Shown here: piece by piece, positions 1 through 11,058 of the stretch
Position numbering within the stretch: position 1 is the first letter of the stretch
How the letters are laid out: each line of letters begins with the position of its first letter
Assembly (NCBI GenBank): GCA_013368315.1
Contig: JAACJM010000020.1
Coordinates: 372,001-436,000 of the forward strand
Source of the DNA: Tetrapyrgos nigripes
Lineage: Eukaryota; Basidiomycota; Agaricomycetes; Agaricales; Campanellaceae
DNA length: 64,000 nucleotides
Reading direction: 5' to 3'
Notes under the pieces: generated by a model
The model's database searches: none
Told to the model about the DNA's origin: nothing
What the model saw: only the letters and a program-made list of their open reading frames with translations
Made by a program: the position numbers and the translations under genes

Positions 1-1169
1 AGTCATCGTATGGACTGCTGCCTGGGTCTGCAAGGCGAACCTGAAGGGAGCTTAGCCTAGTATTCAGTCAACCAAGTTAACCAAGTCAGAGCACAAACTC
101 GAGCCAAACCTCTGCAATTAGGCCTGCCTTCAAGGTGAACTAGGTCTGCTTCCCATTCAAGCTTCGTCCTAAGGCCTGAATTACATTACTGTCACACGAT
201 ATGAAAACTCTGTCATCTTTTGCTATCAGGATTTGGTCGGCCTTCAAGCTTCAAGTTCGCCCATCACTCCAGGTCGTCTTGCTAGCAGTGGCACTACATT
301 GTTCCTCCCCTGGAAGAGCAGCACACATCCATAGTCACCGCATAGCAATTTCTCTTCAAGCTTGCTGCACGCTTTTCTGTCTCATCCTGCATACTAGTCA
401 TTCACCCTTTTCCTCTTTTGGACATAGGACAGATTTCTTGGCTTCTGCGCGCTGTCGGCACTATGTACAACATTTCTTATCATTTTTCGACATACATATA
501 TAGTATCATCGATGGGGAGTTGAAAGCTTGGGTCTATTGGGCTGTGAGTTCCCTGCTAGGGTGTGCGGTAACTATGCCATTTCGAACAGGATGGGTTGGA
601 CTCAAATAATCATGTACGTAGTCGCTCGTTTGCTCCGTCCTAGTAACTCGTACACACCAACAGCAGCTTACTCGAATATCATCCGTAGGTCTTTTGCTCA
701 GCTTTCAAGAGTATTTGCAAGTCAGTGCCCAGGCAAGATACCGTGCGATACGATTGATAATCATGATGATAGGTTGAGTAGAGTTCGATAATTCTGGAGA
801 CCTGTCGCAACGTCTGGCACAAACGGGCTTCCCTCCATATGCACTAGTTATACGGATAGTTGCATAAGTATTGGTATACACGACCAGTACGACTAATGTG
901 AAAGTTTCGTCTGTATTGCTGTTTTAGTTACCTACAGATCAGTTTGGATCCTCGATCCGGTGCCTATAAATCGCAGAAGTCTGTACAATGTTGGGTCGGA
1001 CTGAGATAGTACATACAAGCACATTGTACATCTAATAAGTACAACAGAGATTTCATGATCGTCATAAATCGGAACTTCGTTAGTTAACAGCACAAGTTCA
1101 CCCCCACGCTGCTCACGCATCTCTATCACCTCCATCCCCATCTACCACGCAATCTCTGCCTCATCATAA
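1..1169. other. No supportable gene
   Basis: I see no ORF with splice structure or recognisable protein here. The short ORFs lack coding character and contain runs typical of noncoding DNA. The right part may include the 3' untranslated region of the minus-strand membrane protein gene that ends at 1170. Confidence 0.5.
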
Positions 1170-1782
1170 TCATGACTGAACACCCTTCACATCTCTCTCA
1201 AACCTCTTCAACACCAGAACGGCCCAAACAGTCACTGCAATTCCAACCACGGTTACGGAAAATATGAGGAAGGCGTATAAACATCGAATGGCGTATTTTC
1301 TTTCCACATTTTGCAGTTGTGTCGCAGCAACTGTAGCATTAGTCGATGCACCGTAAACAGGCCTCGACCTCCGTATGACCCAGAAGATGACTCCTGAGAG
1401 CCAGAAAGGGGGACACACTGGATGGATGGGATATAACGTTAGTATACCTTTTGAATGGGGTGCGGTTTACCGAGACTAGCAGATTTAGGAATAGGGATAG
1501 ACAATGGAAGGGAGATCGAAGTAGACACGTACCGAATCCCCAATAAAACAATCTAGAAATGAGTATAGTGGGTTGCGGCTGCCTCGCGCCCCCATGGATT
1601 CCTTCCTCACACGACTCTAACCCAACTACTTCTCCTGCCAGCCCAGCAGATTTTGGAGACGTCGACTTTGTTCGTGGTAAATACAAGTCGAGCTCTTTGA
1701 CGGATTTCATGTCTTCGAGGCGAACATACGCTTGGTCAACGTCCTTCCAGGGACGGACCATTGCCTTCTCTTGATGTGACAT
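1170..1782 (-). CDS. Small two-TM membrane protein, 2 exons
   Basis: Two exons join cleanly: 1782-1533 (start ATG at 1782) and 1417-1170. The 115 bp intron opens with GTACGT and closes with CAG. The phase-1 join gives about 165 aa. The N-terminal half is hydrophilic. The C-terminal half starts with the aromatic/proline segment RLFYWGFVCPPFWLSG across the splice junction, then a first hydrophobic stretch, a short loop with a possible N-glycosylation site (STNATV) and a strong second transmembrane helix rich in V/I/L (YAFLIFSVTVVGIAVTVWAV), ending in a basic tail. The CPPFWLxG pattern recalls small hypothetical membrane proteins of basidiomycetes. I cannot name a function. It sits alone, with no gene for about 950 bp on either side. 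Confidence 0.7.
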
Positions 1783-2738
1783 CGTCGTTTCCCAAGCGCC
1801 CTGCAGGACCAGAGGATGTGTCCAAGTACTGAGGGAAGACCGAGCAGGAGGAGAAAGGAAAGATGTCCAGGAGAGAGAGCAGTAGTGGTAAGAACGAAGC
1901 AAGCCCGGTCTAAGACACTAACGCAGCGTGTCAACTATAGAGGACCAGAGAACAGAGGGGTGCGTGCATTTTGTTTGGCAAAAGGGAAGCGAATTTAAGA
2001 ATACATCAACGCAAACATAGATACGTCAGTTCATTGATTGAGCTATGTCATTGACAACTCCTGTGTTAATGCTGTGATGCGAAGATGTTGATGGAGGAGT
2101 CGTCTATTACACGGTCTGTGATGCGCCGAGGGTCCAGGAAGCGTCGCGTCCCGATGTAGGTCTAAGTGCATCATGGTTCCTGGGATGATAGGTCACGAGC
2201 AAGACGAGCTGACGGTTCAAGCATTCATAGGTCCCCCGTCGATCCTCCCCGATCTTACCACCGCTGAGGCCTGAGGCCTAGCGCTGAGGATACATACAGG
2301 CATTAGAGTTACCGGTAGCAGTACCATACGAAAACAGTTGATGTATATTAAGGTTCGAAGTATCAAACGTCTATACGCACAGGAACAAATGGAGGCGTAC
2401 CATTCATTGTACGCCGCTTGGTAGACGTCGGTCTGTTTAGGAACTACAAAAAGCTATAACAAAACTGGTAGCCTGGAGACCTGCTAGAGGAAGATAACAA
2501 GCTTAAGACAGTAAGGCAGCTCCACCAAATACAGATGTCTCGCTGTGCTCGTAGCGCTACGCGCAAGACAGTGTTGAGGCTTCGCGTCAAAACAGTACGG
2601 GGGGATCGGCCGCCAACACCACTCGATAACTCGTTCACTGGTACACAAAGTGCAAAAGCATTCACTGCTCTGCCTCAAGTGGTATGTGCATGATAGCATT
2701 TAATCACCGCCATTGCGACGTATCAGAAAAACAAGCGC
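1783..2738. other. Intergenic, no gene seen
   Basis: Separates two minus-strand genes. The short minus ORFs at 2444-2699 do not join by splicing to either neighbour in my hands. The part next to 2738 is probably 3' untranslated region of the mitochondrial carrier gene. A small AGGCCT-type palindromic run lies near 2265-2285. Confidence 0.5.
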
Positions 2739-3931
2739 TCAAAGCGGTGGTAGGAGGGCAAAACTTAAGAAAAGATACCAACGTGTCTGCACACTGCACC
2801 GTTGTGATGTGAACGAAAAGGTGTAAAAGATTCCATCCATTTACGAAAGAACAGAAGCAGAAGAAAAAATACCGAATAGCAAAAAAACAAACTGCTCAGT
2901 ACCGAAAATATTAGACCGCGGTAGAACACCATCCAGCCTTCCTCTCTAACCATCTTGACGACACAGTCATAAAGCGAAGTGTAGGGTCCTTGTCGTGACC
3001 TGTGCAACCCGATGAGCATGGTATAATAAAGTGACTAGTCCACTTACCCAATGACATAGGCATGCGCAGGATATTTCCTTAATCCAGCTACCTCACTCGG
3101 ATTTCCGCCAGTTGTCCCGTTATCATCGACACCATGTCTTCGCAATAAAAGCCTGATAGATATGACTTCTAATGGAATATCGATGAATTTGTACAACGCA
3201 ATACGTATCGCATATGCGCTGGGATGACTCCTGATAATCCAGTCATAAAACAAAGGATGAAAATAGAACTCTAGAGCCAGATCCATGACGGCTTCGATGA
3301 GGGCCACTGCGAAGATGCGTGGAGAAAGGTATAGTCTCCAAGGTTGTAGGCGTTCGGATGGGGAGAGGAGAACCGACAGGGCAGGCTTGTACGAGCCGAA
3401 AGAAAGGATACAGGGCGTGTAGATTGCTCGCTTGATGATGATGGATAGTGGAATCCCGGCGACAGTGACGAGGAAGTGGCGAAATCTGAGGATGAGATAT
3501 GTTCTTGAAGTCGCATCGTCTCCGTCTCCGTCTGGGATAACAAAGACAGGTGATGCCAGGTGTGCAAGGAATAAGGCGAGATAACCTTGAAGCAAGGCGG
3601 GTACTAAAAGAATGATGAGACAGAAAATCTAGGACAGACAGGCACAACTCACCGAAGCCTTTCAGGAATCCAGATAACCCTTCGACTTTATTAATCCTTT
3701 TCATCATTGAAAGTATCCGTCTACCTCCGCACCTGCATGAACTCAGTCAACGCGCTTGGAGTCGTGGTGTAAGCGACTACCTGCGCCAGCATGGCCAGAC
3801 AGTGCAACTTTAGGACTATAGTTCGCGCTGTATCGCACCATCGTTGAGCTGAATGGATGCTCGATGAGGGCAAGGACGGAGAGCCATGGGAAACCCAATA
3901 GCCCAAAAACGAGGCCACTAATGGGTGCCAT
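2739..3931 (-). CDS. Divergent mitochondrial carrier family protein
   Basis: Five exons join in phase: 3931-3781, 3724-3653, 3603-3048, 2999-2903 and 2786-2739. They give about 307 aa, the usual size of a three-repeat mitochondrial carrier (inner-membrane metabolite transporter family). Support includes a first-helix region with VRYSANYSPK, matrix-side KVEGLSGFLKGF ('EG..G..KG' carrier signature), LEVISIRL in a later repeat (the P-x-[DE] helix turn read as PLEV), and VREEGWMVFYRG (a second 'EGW..YRG' signature). The canonical PxDxxK motifs are weak, as in the divergent Ugo1/SLC25A46-like branch; that sub-assignment is inference. Introns are 49-116 bp with GTAAGT/GTGAGT-type donors except the first (GTAGTC) and last (GTACTG). 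The substrate is unknown. The C-terminal exon encodes only about 16 hydrophobic residues and is the least certain. Confidence 0.8.
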
Positions 3932-5073
3932 GATCTATCTGGTGAGACAAGGTTTCGAAGGGTGTATAAATACCCAGTTGTCCATCGAGACACTGACTCG
4001 GTTGACGCCGGTTGCGTTCTACTCTACTTCATTGGCACCTCTGTGCATGATTCAACGAGTCGCTGATGGAGTCATAGGGCTTTGATTGTTGAATGTCCGG
4101 TAGATAGCAAGTATTTGAGAAGGGGAGTGACGTGGTTGACAAAGAAGATTTAGCCGAAGCCGTGACCTCTCGACTTGCTTGCAGCTTGACTCCTTACCAA
4201 TTCAAGGTCAACCAACAAGAAAGTCATCGGGCTATTCGCCTCACCTCGTTGATCTGCTTAGAGTGAGTTTCTCGTCCTCATGACTTTTGCATCTGTCTCA
4301 TAGGCTCGCTAGTATACGTAGTAGCTCAAAAAACTAACGAAATGCATACAGTCTGATACGCACATGCAACTCATCTGTCGCGCTCTATCGCCCGTGGTAG
4401 AGGTGTCTGCTCAGCCTAGACTAGGAACTGTGGTCCCAGCCTTCAAGTTCTCCAGAGCACTTTTCATCGATAGCTGCAACCTTGTCTAGCTATTAGAGAC
4501 ATGGAGGACCATTCAATTTACTCAAGGAACAACTCGAAGCAATAATCTCGATGATGGGCTCCTCAGAGAATTCCTGATGTCATCCGCAGGATCTCCCACT
4601 ATACTAGCTTTAGCGTTGACATTGGGCTACTGTCATTTTACGGTTCATCTTTTTATCTCTTGTATTCACTACATATGCTGGGTCCTAGCGTTGGTGGTGA
4701 ATATGTCCGCGGGCGACGTAGAGTCTGTTTAGATTATGATAATGTGTATTCTGTTCGACTTCTACGCCGGCGCCCTTCGTGGTGGATTATTCCAAGATTA
4801 TTCTCGTTTTGGGATTCTTTTTTAGTTAGTTCTGTGCCTTACTGACTCGCTTCTTTACGAGCGAAGACTGCCGTCCGTCGAGTCTTTCTGGCAGCTTCGA
4901 TTTGGCCCCAATCGCGTCTGACCTGGACCACCACCACTTCCTATATATACCGATTCATCTATCGATGCCCTGTGGTCCCAATCCTGCTCATTTCGACCCT
5001 TTCAAGTCCTTAAGAGCTATACTTTTATCGCCGGATCTACACGCGGAGCAGTAATCGGAAATCCAAATACCGC
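3932..5073. other. Intergenic, no gene seen
   Basis: About 1.1 kb upstream of the carrier gene. I find no ORF with splice support. It presumably holds the carrier promoter near 3940-4150 and then anonymous sequence up to the target site of the inverted-repeat element. Confidence 0.5.
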
Positions 5074-5076
5074 TGA

Positions 5077-5985
5077 CACCGCAGGCAAATTACCACCCGG
5101 TCACATTTTGACTGGGTAAGACCCGGTTGAGACCCGGTGCACATCCAGTGCAGACCCAGCTCAGGATCGTGGGAACGCAACTTCGAGTGCACGCATGTTC
5201 CGGCTGCTTCTGGCAGCCATAGTCTGTTAGTATTTACCTGAGGACTTTGTTGCCTAGATAGCCAAATTGATCATTTTTTAAATTTTTCATTTGGCCTGTG
5301 GCACCCAGAAAAGATGTACCCTTGGTGCATGGAACAAGACACATGATAAAGCGTATATCCATTGGCCTGGAAAGTCGGCTGTACTGCATTCTCGTTGCTG
5401 ATGCCATCCATAAATGAATCTCCTAGTTCCAACAGGCCTCAATGTCTTACAAACATAGATTTAGGCTCTCGCCTAGGGGGATGCAGGTTTTACTGGGTAA
5501 ACGATCAGCACTTCATTTATTAGGTGATTAGACGGGTACAAAAGCAGGATATGGTGTTTGAGGTGGGAGACAAGGAGTGAAAAGGCTAGGATTTGAGTCA
5601 AAAGGATATTAGTAGCATTCTTGCATAGTCTCAGAGAGTATTTGAAGGAATTTCCCAAGAGTAACCATTGGGTGACAAAAGGAACACGCAGGCAGACGTG
5701 TCCATCACATCCTATCAAAAGCCCAACTTGTTTGCAGTACCCAGACCTACTATAAAATTTTATAGCGCTTGAAAGTACCATATCTATAGGATAGGACTCT
5801 ACGACCTGTGTCTGACCATATGACCTGTGCCGGACTGGTAGGACTCTGGCCAGAAGCAGCCGGAACACGCGTGCTCGGAGTTGTGTTCCCACAATCGTGA
5901 ACTGGGTCAGCAACTGGATATGCACCGGGTCTCAACCGGGTCTTACCCAGTCAAAATGTGACCGGGTAGTCATTTGCCCCCGGTG
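5077..5985. mobile_element. Non-autonomous DNA transposon, ~140 bp TIRs
   Basis: The left end (5077-about 5218) and the reverse complement of the right end (about 5843-5985) match over roughly 140 bp, with an identical core from ACCCGGTCACATTTTGACTG onward for over 45 bases. Both tips begin CACCG. The trinucleotide TGA flanks both sides (5074-5076 and 5986-5988), a good candidate 3 bp target duplication. The ~620 bp interior has no transposase. A minus-strand ORF (5473-5925) runs from the right TIR into the interior but looks like chance. Long TIRs, a 3 bp duplication and CAC-ends would fit a CMC-like or PIF-like non-autonomous derivative; the superfamily is inference. It lies at the end of a truncated minus-strand ORF. 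Confidence 0.85.
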
Positions 5986-5988
5986 TGA

Positions 5989-6406
5989 CGCCTCTATAAT
6001 ATTCGGAATACCTTTTCCAACATCGAGGCAAGTCTTTCTTCATCATTGTCTTAATGATTATCCATTCTTTTTCCGAATACAGGAAAAATTTGGAGTCCCT
6101 ACACTGGGCGTAGTCTACCAAGCATTCTTCAAAAAGAGCGAGTACGTACGTCAGGATCTGAAGTTGTAGATCTTCAACGCCATGAACACGCGGTATGTTC
6201 TTCATTAGCCTCTCCAGCTTGTCATTGCTCTTTAGTGCTTGGCGAGTGGTACGTCGATGGGTATTTTCCGATCCAGGTCCCAGAAGCCCGAAGATGGTCG
6301 GAAATGAAGGTTCCCTTCCGTACCTTCCTAAATCGTTTGGATTTGCCGGCGATTGACCCGCCCTCCCCATTTGACTCTGAGTTGCCGTCTTTACCATGAA
6401 ATACAT
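5989..6406 (-). pseudogene. ORF truncated by the inverted-repeat element
   Basis: A minus-strand ORF begins at 6406 (MYFMVKTATQ...) and runs with coding-like composition (GLLGPGSENTHRRTTR, then KLERLMKNIPRVHGVEDLQL). After ...RYSEYYR it enters the right TIR of the 5077-5985 element. A GTACGT donor-like site lies inside it (near 6150), so part of the apparent C-terminus may be intron. The GLLGPGSxxTHRxxTR stretch is reminiscent, from memory, of N-terminal regions of fungal questin-oxidase-like (DUF4243) proteins; this is unverified. A diverged second copy of the same segment sits on the plus strand near 6930-7020. The best reading is a gene remnant interrupted by insertion. Confidence 0.4.
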
Positions 6407-6466
6407 ATTTTTTGATTTTGTGTCATGGCGTGATTTCCTTTTCTGACGATGGTGGAGGCCGTGAGC

Positions 6467-6528
6467 AGGAGGAGGAGGAGGAGGAGGAGGAGGAGGAGGA
6501 GGAGGAGGAGGAGGAGGAGGAGGAGGAG
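6467..6528 (+). repeat. (AGG)n trinucleotide microsatellite
   Basis: About 20 uninterrupted AGG/GAG units over 62 bp. Read in frame it would give poly-Glu on plus or poly-Ser on minus, but neither flanking ORF has other coding support, so I treat it as a simple repeat. Confidence 0.95.
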
Positions 6529-7478
6529 TGGTTTAGGCTGGGATCAAGAACTGATACGCCGCCGCAAGGAGAAGCCTCGTGCTGCCTAGTGTCCTTGTCT
6601 TCTTTCAAAGGACAGCGCTGGGATTGGACGTGAAGCTGCTGTCCGTCCTTTGTCTTCACCTTGATGTCTTTCTTTCATTTTTCTGTTTCATTTACCTTCT
6701 TGTTTTGTTTTTTTCCGTCGCGTCATTCTGACCAACCGACTGGCCAGGGTTCACGCCAATCCTACGCTCCCAACGCTGCCAGCAGTGCCTCCGCACTCTC
6801 TTCTTTAAACCACTATACCTACATATCCCCATCCCCTAACTCTGCTCACCCGAATCCGTACCCGACATTCCTAGCATTATTATAATATTATTAATTAATA
6901 TCCGGCGGAAGAACCTGCGCCGCCGGTCAAACCGTATGCTTCTGCTTCTTGGACTTCTAGGCCCTGGATCGAATAATACCCATCGACACTGTACTCGTGC
7001 TTGGCATCTTGATCCAAACGGTCTGGGTTCGCAGTCCCGCCTACTAGCACAATCCTGGGCTAGTCTATTCCTCCGGGTCCGATGCTAATTCCGAGCATGC
7101 ACCTGTGTTCCTCTCAACGTTTCATAGCTCATATGTCAGATCTGGTTCCTCGTCTCACGGTCTTTCTATTCCGGATCGCGTTTTCAGCATATATATGCCA
7201 TCTTAGCCTCAGTTTGATTCTAACCCATCTTTTACAGGAGACTTTCCTTCCTTGGAGGCGATTCCAGCCTACCGACATCTCCATCCTACGTCACACTAGC
7301 AAGCACCAACACAGGTTACTCGACGCCAAATTCCTCTTGGGATCTACCATCAAGTCTGTCATCACCTATTCCTCCCGTCCCTCCTCTACCCAGCTCAATA
7401 CCCTTGATTGGACTATCCAAGACGATTCAAACCAAAAGCAGACCTCATCGTCGAAACCACGCAAGCTCAAGTACAATT
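6529..7478. other. Upstream region of ABC transporter with gene-fragment repeat
   Basis: No complete gene. Between about 6930 and 7080 the plus strand encodes a diverged copy of the GLLGPGS-x-NTHR segment found on the minus strand at about 6250-6330, giving an inverted pair. The last few hundred bases should contain the ABCG promoter and 5' leader. A CT-rich tract at 7370-7400 precedes the chosen ATG at 7479. Confidence 0.45.
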
Positions 7479-10400
7479 ATGACGACTCCGATTGCATTAG
7501 CGACATCTTCGGATTCCAGACAAGACAAAGAGGTGGAATTGCAAGCATTCCACAGTGTCAAAGTTCCGGGGGTTCGAGAGGTCACCAGAACACCAAGGTC
7601 GACGTTGACTTTTAAACATGTCAGTTATGAGGTTACAGGCAAGTCGGGGCCAAAGAGATTGGTAGATGACGTTTCGGTGGAGGTGAAAGCTGGAGAATTG
7701 CTGGCTATTATGGTAAGCATGTTTTTCTGTCCTTTTTTCTCTCCCTCATGCTTTTTCTTTTTCTTGTAGGGTCCTTCAGGGGCTGGTATGTCTACCGGTT
7801 CTCCAGCGCGTATCACTCGTCTTGATTGTCTTCCCTTCCCCAGGCAAAAGTACTCTTCTCGATCTTATGGCATTCCGCAAAATCCCTTTACCTGGCGCTG
7901 AGGTATGTTCATTTTTTCTGCATCGACGTTAGTCCTGATCGTTCGCTCGATTTCATGTTTAACTCTAATAATACTCACTGAATATGAAAACCGTACTAAC
8001 CAGTATCTCCATCCATCACTAGATCCTCTTGAACAGTCAACGGATTGATAGCCGAACTATGTTCAAGATCTCGTCGTTCGTGGAGCAGGATGATGCCCTT
8101 CTTGGTGTGCTGACTGTCAGAGAGACAGTCACGTATGCTTTGCGTTTGCAGTGAGTGGTTTTCCAACATCATCTTTCATGATCTGACCAGCGATGACAGC
8201 TCGCCTCTGCTGTCCCGAAAAGAGATTGTTGAGAGAGTTGACCGTGTCCTCGGTGCACTAGGTCTTCGGGGATGTATGAATCAGAAAATAGGGACACCCA
8301 TTGCCCGGGGTATTTCTGGAGGTAAGCACCAGATGAGTCTAGGAATTTACTTGTTATTGACCCTGTGTTATATACAGGCCAAAAACGCCGAGTAACAGCA
8401 GCTTGTGCAATGGTTACATACCCGTAAGCGTCAATTCTCACCTCATCATCTCTGGAGAAAATCTGAGGAGACGATGATAACCCTTTCTCTTACAGACGAA
8501 TCCTGCTTCTCGATGAAGTTACATCCGGTGTACGTCCCACTCTACCTTTCCGAACACCTAATCCTCTATAACAAAGCTTCTTCTCTTTCTTCCAGCTCGA
8601 CAGCACCTCTGCCAGAGAAGTCATGAACTCAATCCGTAACCTAGCCGTAGCCGAGGGCATGATGGTGATCGCTACGATTCATCAACCTTCGCTCGAAACC
8701 CTGGCGCAATTCACCAATCTCCTGATGCTCTCCGATGGTCAAATCTGTTACCTTGGAAAAGTCGATGACTTGGAAGGGTTTTTCGATAGGTGGGGAAAGC
8801 CTGTGAGAAAATTTGTGAGTTAAATTGCTTTCGTCTTTGTTTTACGTATAGATATTTTCCGGACAGCTTTGGCATAGCGGGGATTAACACTTTGATCCTT
8901 TGATTAACGTCAATGTCCCCAGACTTCTCTGCCAGTGTAGTTTCTAATCTTTTTCTCTTCGACTTCTGTGCTTCTACTCGGACGATATCTTGACATGCGA
9001 TACTGATTATGGTTCTTGACTCGTCTCCAGGTGACTCCAGTGGAACACGCCATGAATTTCCTCAATCAAGACTTTGACTCCGAATCTGAACGCCATTCTT
9101 TCTCGCACAACGCTGCGAAGGAATTCCGTAGCTTCTACCTCTCCACTATTGCGTCATCTTCCAGTTCAGCCATCGGCGACGACGAGCATGAAGTCGAAAG
9201 CAAATTTGACAAAAACAACACATCACAGACATTCGTCCGAGTCGCCCTTGCAAAGGATTCCAATGACTACTCTTCGCCTACGGACGGTTCTTCATCGGAA
9301 CGGTTGTTCTGGAATACGGTGGTGTTGTCTGAGAGGTCTGCGGTGAACTACATGAGAAATCTTTTGGCGTATGGTGTGAGAGCGGGGATGTATGCTGGTT
9401 AGTCTTTACTCTAAACTCTTGCTTTTACCTTTGATTTGTTGGCTCTATCTTACCTACTTCTCTGTCTTGTCTCTGATACTATCGCTCTGGTCCTTTGCTG
9501 ACACTCTTCTCTTGTCTGACAGGAATGGGAGTGATGTTGGCGTAAGTTGACCCTATTGCTCTGGTTTCGACGTCTGACGCATTCTGTTGATTACAGACTG
9601 ATCTGGATCAACCTCGGCGACGACGACTCGAAAATCAATGACCGTCTTTCGGTGCACTTTTACAGTGTTGCGTTTCTCGCATTTGTGAGTCTCATCTGCT
9701 TTCCCTCTGACTGTGATTTTGGAAAGCTCATTACCTCCTAGATGTCCGTCGCTGGTATCCCTTCGTGTACGTTCGGATTCATGTCTTTGTTGTTGTATCT
9801 CTCATTGTGTTCATGTTTCTATAGTCCTTGAAGAACGTGCGGTTTACCTGCGAGAAACCAGAAATGGTCTTTATACTGTACTGCCTTTCCTGCTCTCTAA
9901 TACCCTCGTCAACGCACCTTTCCTGCTACTCTGCGTTTTTCTCTTCTCTGTGATTTGCTACTGGGCTATTGTATGTGTTTCTTTCGATGGTTCACCCTAC
10001 CGTGATGTTAACTCAAAGTCATACAGGGCCTCCACTCTGGCGCAGCCGCCTTCTTCCGTTTCCTTGCCTTCCTCTTCCTCGCGATTCTCGCTGCGGAAAG
10101 TCAAGTATTGATTATCGCTGCGTTGATACCCATCTTTGTTGCTGCTTTGGCCATCGGCGCTTTGTGAGTGCTTCTTGTCCCTGGTTCCATGTCTTAACTC
10201 TGATGCCCGTCTTCTCAGCATGAATGGTTTCTGGATGAGTGTCGGAGGGTACTTGTGAGTGGTTCAGTGCGATTACTGTGCACTTTGTTCGCTAAGTCTT
10301 CTCTTCAAAATAGCATCAAAGCTCGTTCTCTACCTCGTTTTTGGTACTATTCCTTCCATTACATGGACTATCAGCGCTATGCGTTTGAGCTCCTCACCAA

Positions 10401-10738
10401 CGTAGGGAACTTTTCGCCAATCATATAGTCACTCAATCTACATTGTCTTCCTACAGTCTGATTTAAGAGGTCTCACCTTTCAATGCATCAACGACTGCAA
10501 CTGTGCATACCCATCCTCCACGCCAGATACATGCACCGTCTCCGGTGACGACGTGCTTTCTTACCTGGACATCAATTCAATCGAGTATGGCCAGTGGATT
10601 GGAATTCTGATCTCGATAAATATTATCTATCGTCTGATGTAAGTGAAGCTCTTCATCCTCGACTACCGGATGAAACTGACGTGCAGCGGCTACGTTTCTA
10701 GCCTCTATATCGTCTTACGTTACAGGACAACGTCGTAA
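7479..10738 (+). CDS. ABCG-family half-transporter
   Basis: Many short exons (more than ten) join into an intact half-size ABC transporter with nucleotide-binding domain first and membrane domain second, the White/ABCG order. The start ATG at 7479 gives MTTPIALATSSDS. NBD motifs are Walker A GPSGAGKST (split by two introns), a Q-loop region VEQDDALLGVLTVRE, signature ISGGQKRR, Walker B ILLLDEVTSGLDSTSA, and the H-loop ATIHQPS. After a variable linker (9030-9330) come about six hydrophobic segments, ending ...YIVLRYRTTS at TAA 10736-10738. It would export lipids, sterols or xenobiotics across a cellular membrane; the substrate is not predictable. Exon 2 is a 16-nt micro-exon (7770-7785). I saw no frameshifts. 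It is convergent with the F-box pseudogene at 11059. Confidence 0.92.
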
Positions 10739-11058
10739 TTACGCCTGAGCTTTTGTAAAAGAGATTTTGGTCTGCTATGTAATGCACTCGTCGTGGGTCA
10801 AACTGGAGGAAGATAAATGTGCAAAGGCATAGTACGGTATATATCATAGGCTACTGTACTCTTACTGTTGTAATCATGTCTATAGTACGATGTAATAATC
10901 ATTTCTTTCAGTGGAAAAACTACGCAAAAACCATCTCCAAAATTGTAGCGAACAGTTAGTGCAACTTCGTGGTATCTAGTGGTCGTAAGCGTAATGGCAT
11001 ACCAAGAAAACAAAAGCCCAAGATACAAAAAAGGCCTGGCTAGCCCAGGAAGTCACTA
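10739..11058. other. Convergent intergenic spacer
   Basis: Probable 3' untranslated region of the ABC transporter, followed by the end of the minus-strand F-box pseudogene. No ORF or repeat of note. Confidence 0.5.

Noticed and set aside
201..791. Overlapping plus-strand ORFs of 63-100 codons
   Set aside because: They overlap in different frames with no recognisable motif or splice support.
5473..5925. 150-codon minus ORF inside the 909 bp element
   Set aside because: It starts in the right TIR, lacks any transposase motif and has no homologous reading in the left TIR, so it is likely chance.
6412..6659. ORFs encoding poly-Glu or poly-Ser
   Set aside because: They exist only because of the AGG microsatellite; flanking residues show no coding character.
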